Shown in pieces: positions 36,858 to 48,105 of a DNA stretch of 64,000 nucleotides. Both the position numbers and the translations under genes were made by a program. Position 1 is the stretch's first letter. Each line of letters opens with the position of its first letter. This stretch comes from Ligustrum vulgare. Its lineage: Eukaryota > Streptophyta > Magnoliopsida > Lamiales > Oleaceae. The notes below the pieces were generated by a model. The model did no database searches and was not told the DNA's origin. It saw only the letters and a program-made list of their open reading frames with translations. Location: contig OY743170.1 in NCBI GenBank assembly GCA_963555705.1, positions 27,590,862 to 27,654,861 of the forward strand, read 5' to 3'.

Positions 36858-39603
36858 TGTAATACCGCCTTTCGATTTACATGCTTTCTTGAATTTCACG
36901 TAATATTTATGTTAATGCTATTCGAAATTTTAAATATAATTAATTTTATGTCAATGATTTAAATTATTTTGCAGTGAAAAGACTTGGATGTCGTCTCGAT
37001 TAATGTACCAACTAAAAAGTTTATAAATTGTTTATGTGCAATTCTATGTCTAATTGTTTATTTTATTTGTGAAGCTTGTCGATTTCTATTTTTATTAAGT
37101 AGTAAATGACCTAAATTGCATAAATTAAAATTGGGAAAAGGTTTAGTGGCAATTTGAAATTTTATTGAGGATTGTGTACTTAAATTTTTAAATTTTGAGA
37201 GTTGGGGGATTGGATTGCAAATTTCCAAAAGTTTATACTTAATCCTAACCTAATCACTTCATACCCGACTCCTCTCCCTCTCTCTCTCTCTCGGTCGACA
37301 CCACTCTGCCCGCCTCTCAACTCCCTCGATCTCCCACACCTCTGTCTCTCTCGCCTCACACTCAACCGCCGTCACTCGGCCCTTCCGCCAGCGATGTCGC
37401 CTGCATCACCACCCGGTAACCCTCCTCTTCCCTCGTTCCTTTCCTCGACAGCGCACGCCAAACACGGACACAGCGCATGCCAAACACGCACACACACTAC
37501 ACACACACACTCGCCCACACATATATGCGTATTGATGTATGTATATGTTGAGTGTATGTATATGTTGAGTGTATGTATATAGGCTAAGATTTTCAAATTT
37601 TCAGATTTCAAAATATGTAGATTTCGATTTTTAAGGGTTAATTTTGATATTTGAATAAGGTTTATATATATGTATGTATAGATATATATATATGTGTGTG
37701 TGTATGTGTGTGAAATTTCAGGTTTCTGAATCAGTAAGTTAAGCCTTTTAAATTGTATTGCTAGTTTGATTTGAAGCATTATGGTAATTTTTGAAAATTA
37801 AAGGGGTTGTATGAATGTTTTTATTAATTTTCATTCAGTTATGATTTTGAATGATGACTGCTAAATTGGTGTTTGGCTAATGCTTATATATGTATGTACT
37901 GTTGTGTATGTTATTTTTCCAGATTTTGATATATATAGAAGGAATTTCAGATTTTTGAATCATTGTAAAGATTAATTGGGAATTTTAACTTTTGGGTTAA
38001 ATGCTAAATTTTTTGGTTATTGTTTTCAAGTTTAGAAACATCGCACATGTAAATATTCATAAAATTCAGATTTTGGAAAATCCTAGAATTCAAGTGTTGT
38101 TAATTGATTTTAGGTTTCATTTGGAACTTATAACTTGAGTTTTTTTTAAAAAAAAACTTTTGAATGGTTAGGATTGTAATTGGGTAAATTTTTAAAGATA
38201 TGATAAATTATGTAAATTTGAAATTTGAGTACCTCTCGTTTCGAGTATGATATTATATTGTGTTAAACATGGCTTAAGTCGACATTTGGGTTAAATTGTG
38301 AGCCACATAGAATTCTTACGGTTAGTTAACTTCAGTCCATGAATAATGTGTTTATATGTAAGTAAACTTCCCAGTATTTTCATAGAAGTTGAATGTAAAT
38401 GTGAAATTAAATGTGCATTTGATTGTCTTGCAACTTACTTGCTTTGATGAAGTTCATTTACTTTATGAAAGTATATGTTATTGAGAAAAATGTTCAAGCA
38501 TGCAAATTGTCATGTCATTGCATCATCAAGCATGCATTGGCATCGAAATTGGGAAGTCAAATGTTTTTAAATGAAAGAAATGTATCAAGGTACAAGTTTG
38601 TTCAAACGTTATGTATCCCAAGTTTTAAGAAATGAATGGGTGTACTTCTAGTTCATGAAAGATGCGAGTGGGAAATGGGGCGCGGGGGACCGGCGTACCC
38701 GAATGTAATGAGCCGCTTTGCGGTGGAATGAAGTGAATGAGCCGCTTTGCGGTGGAATGAAATGAATGAGCCGCTTTGCGGTGGAAATGTGAAAGTTAAT
38801 CTGGTTCCAAATAAGAATTGACCACTGTTATCTGATTGACTAGATCTGATTGACTAGAAGATACACCAAGTGAGCTCAGGATGGAAATGAAGTGAAAGTT
38901 TTGAAATGAAATGAAAGTTCGAAAAGTTTGAAAGTTTTGGAAAGTAAAGTAAATGGGGATACATATATGAAATTTTAAAAGCATTCATGTCATAAGCATG
39001 CATTTCATGCATAAAGTTTACTTACTGAGCTTTAGCTCACCCCATTCCCTCCCCAATATTTCAGGTGATGAAAGTTAGATGAGACGAGGTGAGCATTTGG
39101 TGGCAGACTCAGGCTTTACCTGCTTTCAATTCTTGAAAATAAAGTTAAATTAGAATTTATTTAAGTTCTAAGTAATTATTTCTTAATTCATTTATTTTGA
39201 TAATTGTGTCGGTTGAAATTAGTTAAATGAATTATGGCATTTTTAATATTGGTTCTATTACCACTTATTTCACTTAATTGTAGCTTATGGATATAAAATG
39301 TTGCGTTGAGGAGTTTGGGGATTGAATTTGAAATAGTGTGGTGACGTGGGAGTTTGCTGTAGATTTGGAGTTGAATGTTGAATGTTTGAGTTTGAATGAG
39401 TTGAGAATTGTATTTGTAATATGGGTATGATGTCCCTCTACAGGTTGGCTAAGTCCAAATTACAAAGGAGACTCTGCCGAAATTTTTGTAAAATTTTATA
39501 ATAGAAAATTAAAATGTTGAGGTTTTAAATGATTTCTTTTTCGCATTTAAGTAAAGAAAAGTTAACACGCCTAGGTTTAAGATTTTGAACTTGGGGTGTT
39601 ACA
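36858..39603 (+). repeat. 3' LTR of element D
   Basis: A 2,746-bp LTR from tgtaataccgcc to ggggtgttaca. It carries a CT-rich leader-like tract (about 37260-37340), a cacacaca/tatgtatg-rich zone (37480-37700) and a 29-bp tandem repeat. Its last 330 bp match the LTR at the left window edge. Confidence 0.92.
38708..38794. repeat. 29-bp tandem repeat, three copies, with an internal hairpin
   Basis: Units start atgagccgctttgcggtgg at 38708, 38737 and 38766. Each contains ccgc-ttt-gcgg, a small perfect hairpin. Confidence 0.92.
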
Positions 39604-39681
39604 ATGAATTTGACTAGTCAAACTTCGAATTTGGAAAATGACCTTGACTTTGAATTGAAAAAAAAAAAATGGGTTGTAAGT
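39604..39681 (-). repeat. Element A 5' LTR, outer portion
   Basis: Continues the LTR after element D (tttgactagtcaaacttcg) to gggttgtaagt, followed by the gtaat duplication at 39682-39686. Confidence 0.88.
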
Positions 39682-39686
39682 GTAAT

Positions 39687-41870
39687 CGCCGAGGTATTTA
39701 AGGAAATACGTGTAGCATCCGTTTGATTACAGTTACATTGCAGGTTTATAATTGGTGGTTGAAGAAAATATAACTGACCGATAATAAACTGCTTGGACGT
39801 CCGCAAATTTAAATTTTGGTGAACCCACTAACTTATTGCATAGGGAAAATGGATGAGAAGTCGAAATGGCTATAACTGCATGGATAAATTGAAATCCCTT
39901 AATTTAGAATCTTTTTGACAATTGAGATTCTAGTCAAAATTAATTAGCTAGAATCTTAGTTGTCATTATATAGATATAGATTGTAACTTTATTTCAATTT
40001 TTAATTAGTTACAATTGTAAATTTAACTACAATTGCAATTAATTACCACCACCATTACCGATCACCACATAATTTGTAATTAGCAACTATCACAATCATC
40101 GTCGAAAATACAATTGTAACTTATTTCAATTTTGTAATTAATTACAATTGTAACTTATGAATTAGTAACGAATTAGTGTAATTCATAATTTGTAATTAAT
40201 TACATTAGTGTAATTGTAATTAGTCACCGCCACAACCGTCGCCGTCGGAGCACTGTTGAAAATACAATTGTAACTTTATTTCAATTATGTAATTAATTAT
40301 AATAGTAACTTTATTTCAATTTGTATTTAGGTACAATTATAATTTTAATTACAATTATAACTAATCACCACCACCACCGATCACCAACTAAAATCATCAC
40401 CACTAATAACCACCTAAAATCATCACCACCAACCACCACCTACTAATTAATTACGATTGTAACTAATTACCACCACCACCTACTAATTAATTACAATTGT
40501 AACTAATTACCACCACCACCACCACCAATCACCACCTAAAATCGTCACCAATAACCACCAAAAACCATCACCACCTACAGCCATGGTTGCTGGAGTGTAG
40601 TTCCTAGATTTGCGGATATTATAACCACCTAAGACCATCACGACCAACCACCACCAATCACCACCAACGACTACCACTTAGGGAACCATTTCCCCTATAT
40701 AAAAATATTCAATATTTGCTGAAAAATGAAAGATCGAGAACATAAAACCAGTAGAGAAATACATAGAGAAAGATTGAACAAGATGTGTTTTGCTTCTAAT
40801 TGAAATTTGATCATAAAAACTTAAAGGAGGATTTCACTAATTACAAGATTAGCCATGAATTTAAAACATCAAGGTTTTATGTTTCAAGAAAAACTTAATC
40901 AGATCCTAAAAAACGGAATCTATCAAGAAATGAGAACTTTCATTTCAAGAAGAAAAAAGTAATGGAAGAAGATGTCTACGAGAGAGAAGTAGAAAAATAG
41001 ACGCTTAATCATGAACACGAAATCTTCGTAGGCTGTGGATAATTTTTGAGGTTTTGGGATTTTGATTTTGGGATTGAAGGAATGAAAAGTCCTTTTCTAG
41101 AAATCAAGAGAGATGAGCGTAAAGGGTGTGTGTGTGTACCTGATTTTATAAAATAGTTTAAAATAACCTGATTTTAAAAATAAAATTAATTAAAAGTGTT
41201 AATAGGCCTAATTAGCCCTTATTTAATTGATTTTTATAAGCTCAATTACATTTAGCAAGCTTTTATTTTAAGCTCCAATTATTTCAAACAATTCAAGTTG
41301 GTCCTTGAGTCTCTTCAATTATCGCCAATTGCATCCAAAATTTAGTTTTTCTATTCAATTGTTGAGTAATTGCTTCAATTCATCATTTTTCTTGATTTTT
41401 GGGATAAAACTTGAAATAATGACAAATAATAACAATTACGTAGAATTTATTCAAGAAAAACAAAATAATATCCTAATTTTGACAGATAAATAAGTGTATA
41501 AACTTTTTGGCAAAAAAACAAAATAATATCCGAATTTTAGTGATTTGTGCCACCTGATTTTCTATTGTCACTTTCCGGCAGAAATTTCCCATCCAATAAG
41601 TTTCAAATGTATTGTATCAGGAATTTATGAAATTCTGATTGGAGAATAATATAGGGTCCCACTTTATCGTAAGGCCGTCTCTATCTCCAAAGCCTGGGTA
41701 AATTTTATCAATAATGCTACATCTACAACCCAATTTCACAACTCAATTTTACAATAGGCGAGATATCGCGATATATTGACCAACTTACGATAAATTGAAA
41801 ATGTCAAATTACAAATCAAATTGGGGAAATCAAATAGAGAAACGAGACTCAGTCTCAAGGGGTGTTTACC
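39687..41870. other. Non-coding; ACC-rich simple sequence
   Basis: Contains many taattacaattgtaac-type words (39980-40520) and an ACC/ATC-rich low-complexity tract (about 40374-40690). The latter could look like poly-His/Thr coding, but stops interrupt it in every frame. No gene is recognised up to 41870. Confidence 0.55.
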
Positions 41871-42712
41871 CAAACCCAATTCCACGCCTCACCAATCCCA
41901 TTTCACCCGGCGTTGAACATTAACGGAGCACCGGCAACGAAAAGAATCATTTTCGACGATGATTATGAATCACTAATCAGAAGCCTCTTTTCATAGTGGG
42001 CCTTTTCAAATGCTTTCCAAGGTATGCTCTGTCAAGAAGATTCAGTAGAACCGAACATCACATCGTGCCCTTGAACCTATAGAAATGCATAGAAGGCTAT
42101 GATGATGAAGAGGATGAGATAAAATTAGAAGAAATTGATTTCTACTATAATGATATTTATCAAAGGTCTAAAGAATTGGACGATGATTATCGCAATAATG
42201 TAAGTGGTGATGAATTGAAAATCCAAGAAGATTCTCCTTGACAATTTGAATTCTACAGATACAAAATCAAATTATGGAGTAACAAATGCTCAAATAGTTT
42301 ATGCTCAAATTCCTCCCCCTACGATCAGCGGCAATCGAACCGGTAAACCACCAAACTGCTACTTCAAATGAGGTTTCGAGGATTCAAATTAGGCTGGCGT
42401 ATTAAGTCTTACTTTATCATGTGTTTTGTGTTGATGACATTGTAGTGTTTGATGAAATGCACAAAGAGCATTTTTCAACTTGTCATTGTGATGGATGCTT
42501 TTGTTGTGAATTGAAGATCCTTGAGTTAGAGTTTTTCAATTTTGCTGATGACGGCCTAGTCTAGAGAGATGTACCTGGTTTATGTATGTGAATCTTACTT
42601 TGGAATCATTAGATTTAGCTGCTTACAACTTTGTTCTTTACACTTTAGCTTATGGAAACTAATTGATTACTCCCTTTTTGTTTCTCAGTTCATTCTTCAC
42701 TCATCGTCGTTA

Positions 42713-42716
<4 letters not shown>
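41871..42716. other. Unassigned sequence with a short acidic frame
   Basis: A plus-strand frame without a start codon (42083-42241) reads IEGYDDEEDEIKLEEIDFYY and on to QEDSP. It could be a decayed exon, but no neighbours or motifs support it. The remainder shows nothing recognisable. Confidence 0.3.
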
Positions 42717-42748
<32 letters not shown>

Positions 42749-42749
42749 T
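42717..42749. repeat. (AAT)n microsatellite
   Basis: About eleven ATA/AAT units with one interruption. Confidence 0.9.
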
Positions 42750-42813
42750 GAGACATCGCAAATTCTACATAACTTCAAACATTAAAATTAAGACCAACAA
42801 ATACAAATTGTTC

Positions 42814-43287
42814 CTATAAATCAATTTCTTTTCTTGCTCTCTTGATGTTAGTTCTAATAATTTGATTAACAAATACTACAACAAATGACAGAATCAAAGA
42901 TGATCCTCCAGCAACAGGAATACACATTTTATTGCATCTTTTTCCATTAAGTTTATACTCTGTTTTTCCAGGTTCAGATTCTTCAGGTGGTTTCATTACA
43001 GGAGACACTTCTTCTTTTTCTTGAATCTCAATTTCATTTTCATGAACCCGCTCTTCTTCTTGACTTTTCTCATCTTCCAACTGCAATAGTCCCCGACAAT
43101 TTTTCGTCGAAATCTCTGGTTCTTTATCAGTTTGATCATTTCCAGGAATTTCTTCAACCATATTTTGCAAATTTTTAGGGCCCTCAACATCTTCAATGGC
43201 AGTCCCACGAATTTTTCTAACATTTTTTAGCATTGGAATTATTAAAATGGATTCATCTTCATCAAAGTTTGCCTCAATTTTGTCCAA
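42814..43287 (-). CDS. Hypothetical tail-anchored acidic protein (157 aa)
   Basis: A single uninterrupted frame beginning MDKIEANFDEDESILIIP. Residues 1-120 are rich in Glu, Asp and Lys and probably unstructured. Residues about 121-144 (MCIPVAGGSSLILSFVVVFV then NQII) form one strongly hydrophobic segment. The last 13 residues are basic (RTNIKRARKEIDL). That layout suits a tail-anchored membrane protein with its acidic part in the cytoplasm. There is no signal peptide. A TATA-like TATAAATAG lies about 175 bp upstream on the minus strand (43462-43470). The family is not recognised. A chance frame of this length is unlikely in such AT-rich DNA, but expression is unproven. Confidence 0.45.
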   Translation of the reverse strand: MDKIEANFDEDESILIIPMLKNVRKIRGTAIEDVEGPKNLQNMVEEIPGNDQTDKEPEISTKNCRGLLQLEDEKSQEEERVHENEIEIQEKEEVSPVMKPPEESEPGKTEYKLNGKRCNKMCIPVAGGSSLILSFVVVFVNQIIRTNIKRARKEIDL

Positions 43288-43965
43288 TATTATTCATATT
43301 GTAATAATATTCATATTGTTACATTATTATTTTAATAAAAATTAATGATTGATCAATTGTTTAATAGAAATTATATGAACTAATAATCTTCTTTTTTTAA
43401 TTAATTTAACAAAATTTCTAAATTACGGGCATTGAATACTTTTATAATAATAGAGAATTATCTATTTATATTTTAAATTATACTTATGGTGCTTTTGATG
43501 TAATTTTTTTACATTTTTCACAAAAAATAAAAATAAAATGAAGTTAGGATACATAATATAATAAGATTAATAGTTATATTAAAATCAATCATCCTATGAA
43601 GTAAAAACAAATTTGTTAAATTTTTTTTTTTTAAATTGTCTTTTTTTGGAATTAGAACGAAGCATCTCTATTTGACAAAATATTTGTAAACAAAAGCTTT
43701 TAAAGTACTCTTTAATCACACATATTTTTTCTCTCAACTTTTCAATCACTAATTTTTACCTCGAAAACATCACATTCTTTGTTTTTAAATAAAAAATTTT
43801 AACTACCATTATCTTTTATATAATTTAACAGTGCTCAAAACGGTTTATTTTTATTTAGAAACAAATGCATGTAGTGCATAAAAGTGTAATTCAAATTTGC
43901 AATCATTATCTTTTTTAAAATGCAATTATTATTTTTTTAATTTTTATGTTTTTGGCAAAACATTT
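43288..43965. other. AT-rich non-coding; possible promoter of the 42814-43287 gene
   Basis: Beyond the TATA-like box at 43462-43470 nothing recognisable is seen. Confidence 0.35.
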
Positions 43966-44028
43966 CCAAATTTAGCAAGTACATTTTGGCGGGAAAGTGT
44001 GTGTGTTATTTTTGGTAAAGACTTTGTT

Positions 44029-44059
<31 letters not shown>

Positions 44060-44135
44060 TATAATATATAAATATAACAAGTACATTTTGGCGGGAAAGT
44101 GTGTGTTATTTTTTTATAAAGACTTTGTTTATATA

Positions 44136-45395
44136 TCTTTATCTTTATCTTTATATTAATAAAAGTAGAAGTGTAGCTTGCTATCGAAGCTATTGTTTTC
44201 CCGTCTAAAGTGCACATCTCTTATATGGTTTGGTTAGTGTGAATGCAAAACGAGATTAATGTAAATACAAAATAGTTATACACCAAATGTGAATGCAAAA
44301 TCTAGATATATATGAATGTATTTATTATCTTATATATATATATATATATCCTTCTCCTACTATATAAAATGAGGATAGTAGCCAAATTTTTCCCTCCCAA
44401 ATCCCACAACCAAGTAAAAAAGAGAGGACAAAGAAAAAAAAAAACTAAAAAACATTGGGTTGCTATAAAAAGAGGATAGTAGCCAAATTTTTCCTTCCCA
44501 AGACCCACAACCAAGTAAAAAAGAGAGGACAAAAAAAAAAAAAAACAAAAAACAAAAAACAAAAAACAAAAATAAAATTCAAAAACATTGGGTTGCTCGC
44601 CACATTCAAATTCAAAAAAATTGCGGCTGTCAAATGACAGCCGCATTTCTCTAATTTTTTTTTTTTTTTTTTTTTTTTAACGTTTTGTTTGTTTATTTTT
44701 TCTTCATTTGAATATTTGATATAGATAAATATGTACTCGGTAATTTTGAAAAAATAATTTATTGTCATTTTTATAAATCACAAAAATTCTGAAAATATTT
44801 TTGTATTTAAAATGATTTTTTTATATTTTTGAGGTAAGATGTATGATTGAAAAATGAAGATAAAATGTGTACGGTTAAAAAATGATTTGGGTAATTGTGT
44901 TGTTTAAAAATATTTTTTTTTTAGATTTGCTAAACAGAGGCTAAAAAGTTTTATAACATACATTTATAATTATTGTGCTAATTTTTTTGTTGAAAACTAA
45001 AAAAAAAAATGTTAAATACAAGAGTCTAATGCAGAAAATTGTGTAAATTTTTAATTTCAATGAAGTTAACAATAATGCATAAAAATTATTGAAATATAAG
45101 ATCGTTTATTATTTAAATATATAAATTGACATTTACTATCTAAATAATTTTTTAATAATTTGGATTGATTATGTTGTTTTTTAAATTTTAATAATTATGA
45201 GTAAATTTTATATATAATGCCCATGTTTGATGATTGTTTTTGAATGAAAGTTGAGAAAAATGTTAAATATGTGATGAGAATGAAGAAATAATTTTATATC
45301 TTTTACATTTGTGTTGATTATTTATAATCATTAAATTTTAATGAATGCTTATCGATATTACGGATAGCAATTTTAGTTCATTGCACTGGTGAAAA
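44136..45395 (+). mobile_element. Helitron-like element, 3' part related to the next one
   Basis: Starts TCTTTATC...attaataaaagtag, resembling Helitron 5' ends. Its 3' half (45050-45395) aligns with 45815-46031 of the following element: atttaaatatataaattgac, then the ttgattat-tata block, then ttcattgcactggtgaaa versus cgtgcatcgcacgagtgaaa. Its hairpin is decayed and it runs straight into the next Helitron. It also appears to contain the small element at 44349-44654. No Rep/helicase coding is present. Confidence 0.5.
44349..44654 (+). mobile_element. Short non-autonomous Helitron-like element
   Basis: The 5' end TCCTTCTCCTACTATATAAA follows an A. The 3' end has a perfect 11-bp hairpin (44622-44632 and 44635-44645, loop aa), then tttct and CTAA, followed by T. 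TC...CTRR ends, a 3' hairpin and an A/T insertion site are Helitron signatures. Inside, a segment of about 105-125 bp (gaggatagtagcc to cattgggttgct) is duplicated in tandem. Confidence 0.6.
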
Positions 45396-46031
45396 TCTAT
45401 ACTATATATGAAAGCAGGATAGTCTGACAGAATTAATTCTTAAATTCTTTATGTTTTAGTATTATAATAAAATGTGTGGTTGAGAAAATTTTTGGAGAAA
45501 TATATGTGATTAACAAGTGGGTTGAAAAAATGTGTTACTTATAAATAATTTATCGAAAAAGTTATTGAACGAAAGTTAATATTGAAGAGTTAATACTTTG
45601 ATTTCTTTTAAGTTAATAATATTAATACAATGATTAATACTTTTAACCATACTTATTTTTGATAAATTTTTAAAGATTGTGTATAAGATTTTGGGTACAA
45701 TTTCGTGATTTCTAACTTTACTCGATTGTCGTATCATGATAATTAAGAGATTTTCAAAATTATTATTTTACTGCTTATTTTTGTAAATAAAGTTTTATTC
45801 ATTAAATTCAAATATTTAAATATATAAATTGACGTCAACTATTCAAAGATGTTTTTAATAATTTGAATTAGGTATATTATTTTTTAAAGTCTAATAATTA
45901 TTAAAAGAGAAAATTATTTTTTATGCATTTATATATGTGTTGATTATGTATAAGCATTAAAATTTATAAATACTTATTAAAATCGATATTGTAGAAAACA
46001 ACTTTCGTGCATCGCACGAGTGAAATACTAG
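45396..46031 (+). mobile_element. Non-autonomous Helitron (636 bp)
   Basis: The 5' end TCTATACTATATATGAAAGC follows A. The 3' end has the hairpin tcgtgc-atc-gcacga (46005-46019), then gtgaaata and CTAG, followed by T. This is the classic plant Helitron terminus. No coding capacity. Confidence 0.75.
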
Positions 46032-46174
46032 TTATATATATAATAACAAGTACATTTTTGAGGTAAAGTGTGTTTGTTATTTTTGATAAACACTTTGTTT
46101 TTTTATATAATTTCCAAATTTAGCTAGTACATTTTGGCGAGAAAGTGTGTGTGTTTTTTTGGTAAAGACTTTGT

Positions 46175-46177
<3 letters not shown>

Positions 46178-46266
<89 letters not shown>
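46178..46266. repeat. (TA)n microsatellite, about 44 units
   Basis: Uninterrupted TA dinucleotides over about 89 bp, directly before the first MITE copy. Its length may be under-called in assembly. Confidence 0.93.
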
Positions 46267-46267
<1 letters not shown>

Positions 46268-46431
46268 CCCCGGTTTGATAGTACTAAAACTTTAGATTTT
46301 AATCAAATTCAAAGTAAACATTTAATTTTAACCACACATTTTATGAGATTCACAACTTTTTAACTACACATCTCATCAATTTTTATCAAAATTTTCTAAA
46401 AATCTGATTTTTATCAATACCAAACAAGGGC
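46267..46431. mobile_element. MITE copy 1 (165 bp)
   Basis: Inverted ends gccccggtttgatagtac and its imperfect complement ataccaaacaagggc. Flanked by ata on both sides. Nearly identical to 46481-46645. PIF/Harbinger-like by its ends and short duplication, tentatively. Confidence 0.75.
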
Positions 46432-46480
46432 ATAATATATAATATAATATATTATATACCAAGTATATTTTGACGGTATA

Positions 46481-46645
46481 GCCCCTGTTTGATAGTACTA
46501 AAACTTTAGATTTTAATCAAATTCAAAGTAAATATTTAATTTTAACCACACATTTTATGAGATCCACAACTTTTTAACTACACATCTCATCATTTTTTAT
46601 CAAAATTTTCTAAAAATCTGATTTTTATCAATACCAAACAGGGGC
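46481..46645. mobile_element. MITE copy 2 (165 bp)
   Basis: Ends gcccctgtttgatagtac and ataccaaacaggggc. It lies exactly 214 bp after copy 1, with the intervening accaagtatattttgacgg also repeated after it, so the pair is a tandem duplication of MITE plus flank. Confidence 0.78.
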
Positions 46646-46736
46646 ATAATATATAATATAATATATTATATACCAAGTATATTTTGACGGAAAAGCATGT
46701 ATTATTTTTGGTAAAGACTTTGTTTATATATATATA

Positions 46737-46912
46737 TTGTTTGATCCCTATTCTTTTTCATAAAAAATACAAATTTTTTCTACAGTAATCAATTTCAACC
46801 ATCCAAAAAAGTTAAGCACACAATTTTTTACTTTTCAAACCACTTTTTAACCATTAAATTTTCAAAACCCACATTTTTATCAAAAACTATCTACATCAAA
46901 CAAATGCTATAT
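46737..46912. mobile_element. MITE, second family
   Basis: Begins tgtttgatccctattc and ends catcaaacaaatgc. Its body (ctacagtaatcaatttcaac, acttttcaaaccacttttta) is the reverse complement of the copy at 55773-55947. The ends are decayed. Confidence 0.7.
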
Positions 46913-46925
46913 AATAATATATATA

Positions 46926-48046
46926 AGGGTTAATTACACAAAATGCCACTTAAGCTTCAGATAAATTTCAAATATGTCACTAAAATTCAATCATAACACA
47001 AACTGCCACTCAAGTTTCAATTGATTACTCTGTATGCCACTTTGTTCACTTTCTTATCCAAAAATTAGCGCTAACATTCCCTAAAGTTTGGAAAAATCAC
47101 TCAAATGGTCATTACTATTTTATTTTGATGTAAAAGTCTTTATTTCTTTTGTCTAAATTAACAAAAGTAGTCATTTTTATTTAAATGACCAATATATTAT
47201 TAATTTTAAATAGAAAGTTTACAATTGAGTAGTAATATTTGTAAAAGTACGATTGAGAAAATTTAAAATAATTCGTAGATTATAGAATGAATAATAGCGG
47301 GTTATGTATTTTATTTTTATATTTAATTAATTAAAATTAGTGGGTTATTTATTTTATAATCTAAGAATTATTATGAACTAAATTACATTAATATTTATTG
47401 GGATTAAATTTTATTTTAATCGTTTCCCCAAAATTTCATTCTCGACCACACCTTTTAAAGGAATTTCTCACACACATTATGTTAGAAAAAAATTATTTTT
47501 ACCGCATTTTTTAAGAGACTTATTCAAGTTAAAAATGATTTTTTTTTTCTTTCCAAAATATTTTTCTTAAAAAAATATATTCTAAACAAATATTAATTTC
47601 ATAATAATTTTAAATTATACAAACAAATTTATATGTTTATTATCCATTTGATCAATAAAAACTAATAAAAAATAATCTATTAATTTAGTTAATTAATATA
47701 TAAAAAAAGTTATGAACGGACCCAATTTTACTTTTGCAAATTTTACAATTTAGTTATAGAATTCTCTATTTACAATTAAGAATATATTGGTCATTTAAAT
47801 AAAAAAAATACTATTTTTGTTAATTTAAAAAAATTAAAGACTTTTACATCAAAATAAAATGTTAAAGACCATTGATCGATTTTTCCAAACTTTAGGGACT
47901 GTTAGTGCTAATTTTGGATAGAAAAGTCAACAAAGTGACATATTGAATAATCAATTGAAATTTGAGTGACAGTTTGTATAATGATTGAACTTTAATCGCA
48001 TGTTGAAATTTAGTTGAAACTTGATTGGTATTTCGTGTAATTAGTC
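46926..48046. mobile_element. Long-TIR non-coding DNA transposon (about 1.1 kb)
   Basis: The first roughly 290 bp (gggttaattacacaaaatgc onward) are an imperfect inverted copy of the last 290 bp (ending ttcgtgtaattagtcc), including actttgtt-gact, ccctaaagtttggaaaaatc and ttttacatcaaaataaaat blocks. Both flanks are atatatata, so the target duplication is uninformative. Long inverted repeats without a transposase suggest a Mutator-like non-autonomous element. Confidence 0.75.
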
Positions 48047-48105
48047 CATATATATATAATAAGTAAATTTTGATGGGAAAGTGTGTATTTTATTTTTGTA
48101 TGTAT

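Larger units (their letters stand above)
33045..39603 (+). mobile_element. Ty3/gypsy retrotransposon D, degenerate, inside the LTR of A
   Basis: Bounded by tgtaataccgcc and ggggtgttaca, with target duplications atgac (33040-33044) and atgaa (39604-39608). A's other LTR gives the pre-insertion sequence at about 25630-25640, confirming one inserted block of 6,559 bp. The 3' LTR is 2.7 kb, but only 66 bp of the 5' LTR remain. The internal part keeps RT and integrase-tail fragments with many stops. Confidence 0.9.
15280..39681 (-). mobile_element. Ty3/gypsy retrotransposon A (chromovirus-like), heavily nested
   Basis: A minus-strand gypsy element. Its LTRs run tgtcacgacccgtccc to gggttgtaaca in plus orientation. 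The left (3') LTR is 15280-15861 plus 24437-25705, the right (5') LTR 30543-33044 plus 39604-39681, and the internal region 25706-30542. The 5-bp duplication gtaat flanks it at 15275-15279 and 39682-39686. The rightmost LTR bases are gtaagt where the other copy has gtaaca, so the terminal TG is mutated. Pol order is protease, RT, RNase H, integrase and a chromodomain-like tail, as in Tekay/Del-type elements. Confidence 0.9.
43966..48105 (+). repeat. Degenerate direct-repeat array interleaved with transposons
   Basis: A unit of about 60 bp, consensus near aagtacattttggcgggaaa, then gtgtgtgttatttttggtaa and agactttgtttatatata, occurs at about 43966-44033, 44070-44135, 46037-46105, 46118-46180 and 46661-46735. 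Partial copies lie at 46452-46480 and 48054-48105. The spaces between copies, mostly TA-rich, hold an (AAT)n tract, Helitrons, (TA)n, three MITEs and a long-TIR element. Confidence 0.8.

Noticed and set aside
40374..40690. Possible His/Thr-rich repeat protein
   Set aside because: ACC/ATC simple sequence with stops in all frames.
42083..42241. Acidic frame without a start codon
   Set aside because: Only 53 codons, preceded by a stop, with no supporting splice structure or motif; too weak to call an exon.
44622..44660. Hairpin followed by a T-run, looking like a bacterial rho-independent terminator
   Set aside because: The genome is plant nuclear; the hairpin followed by CTAA fits a Helitron 3' end better.
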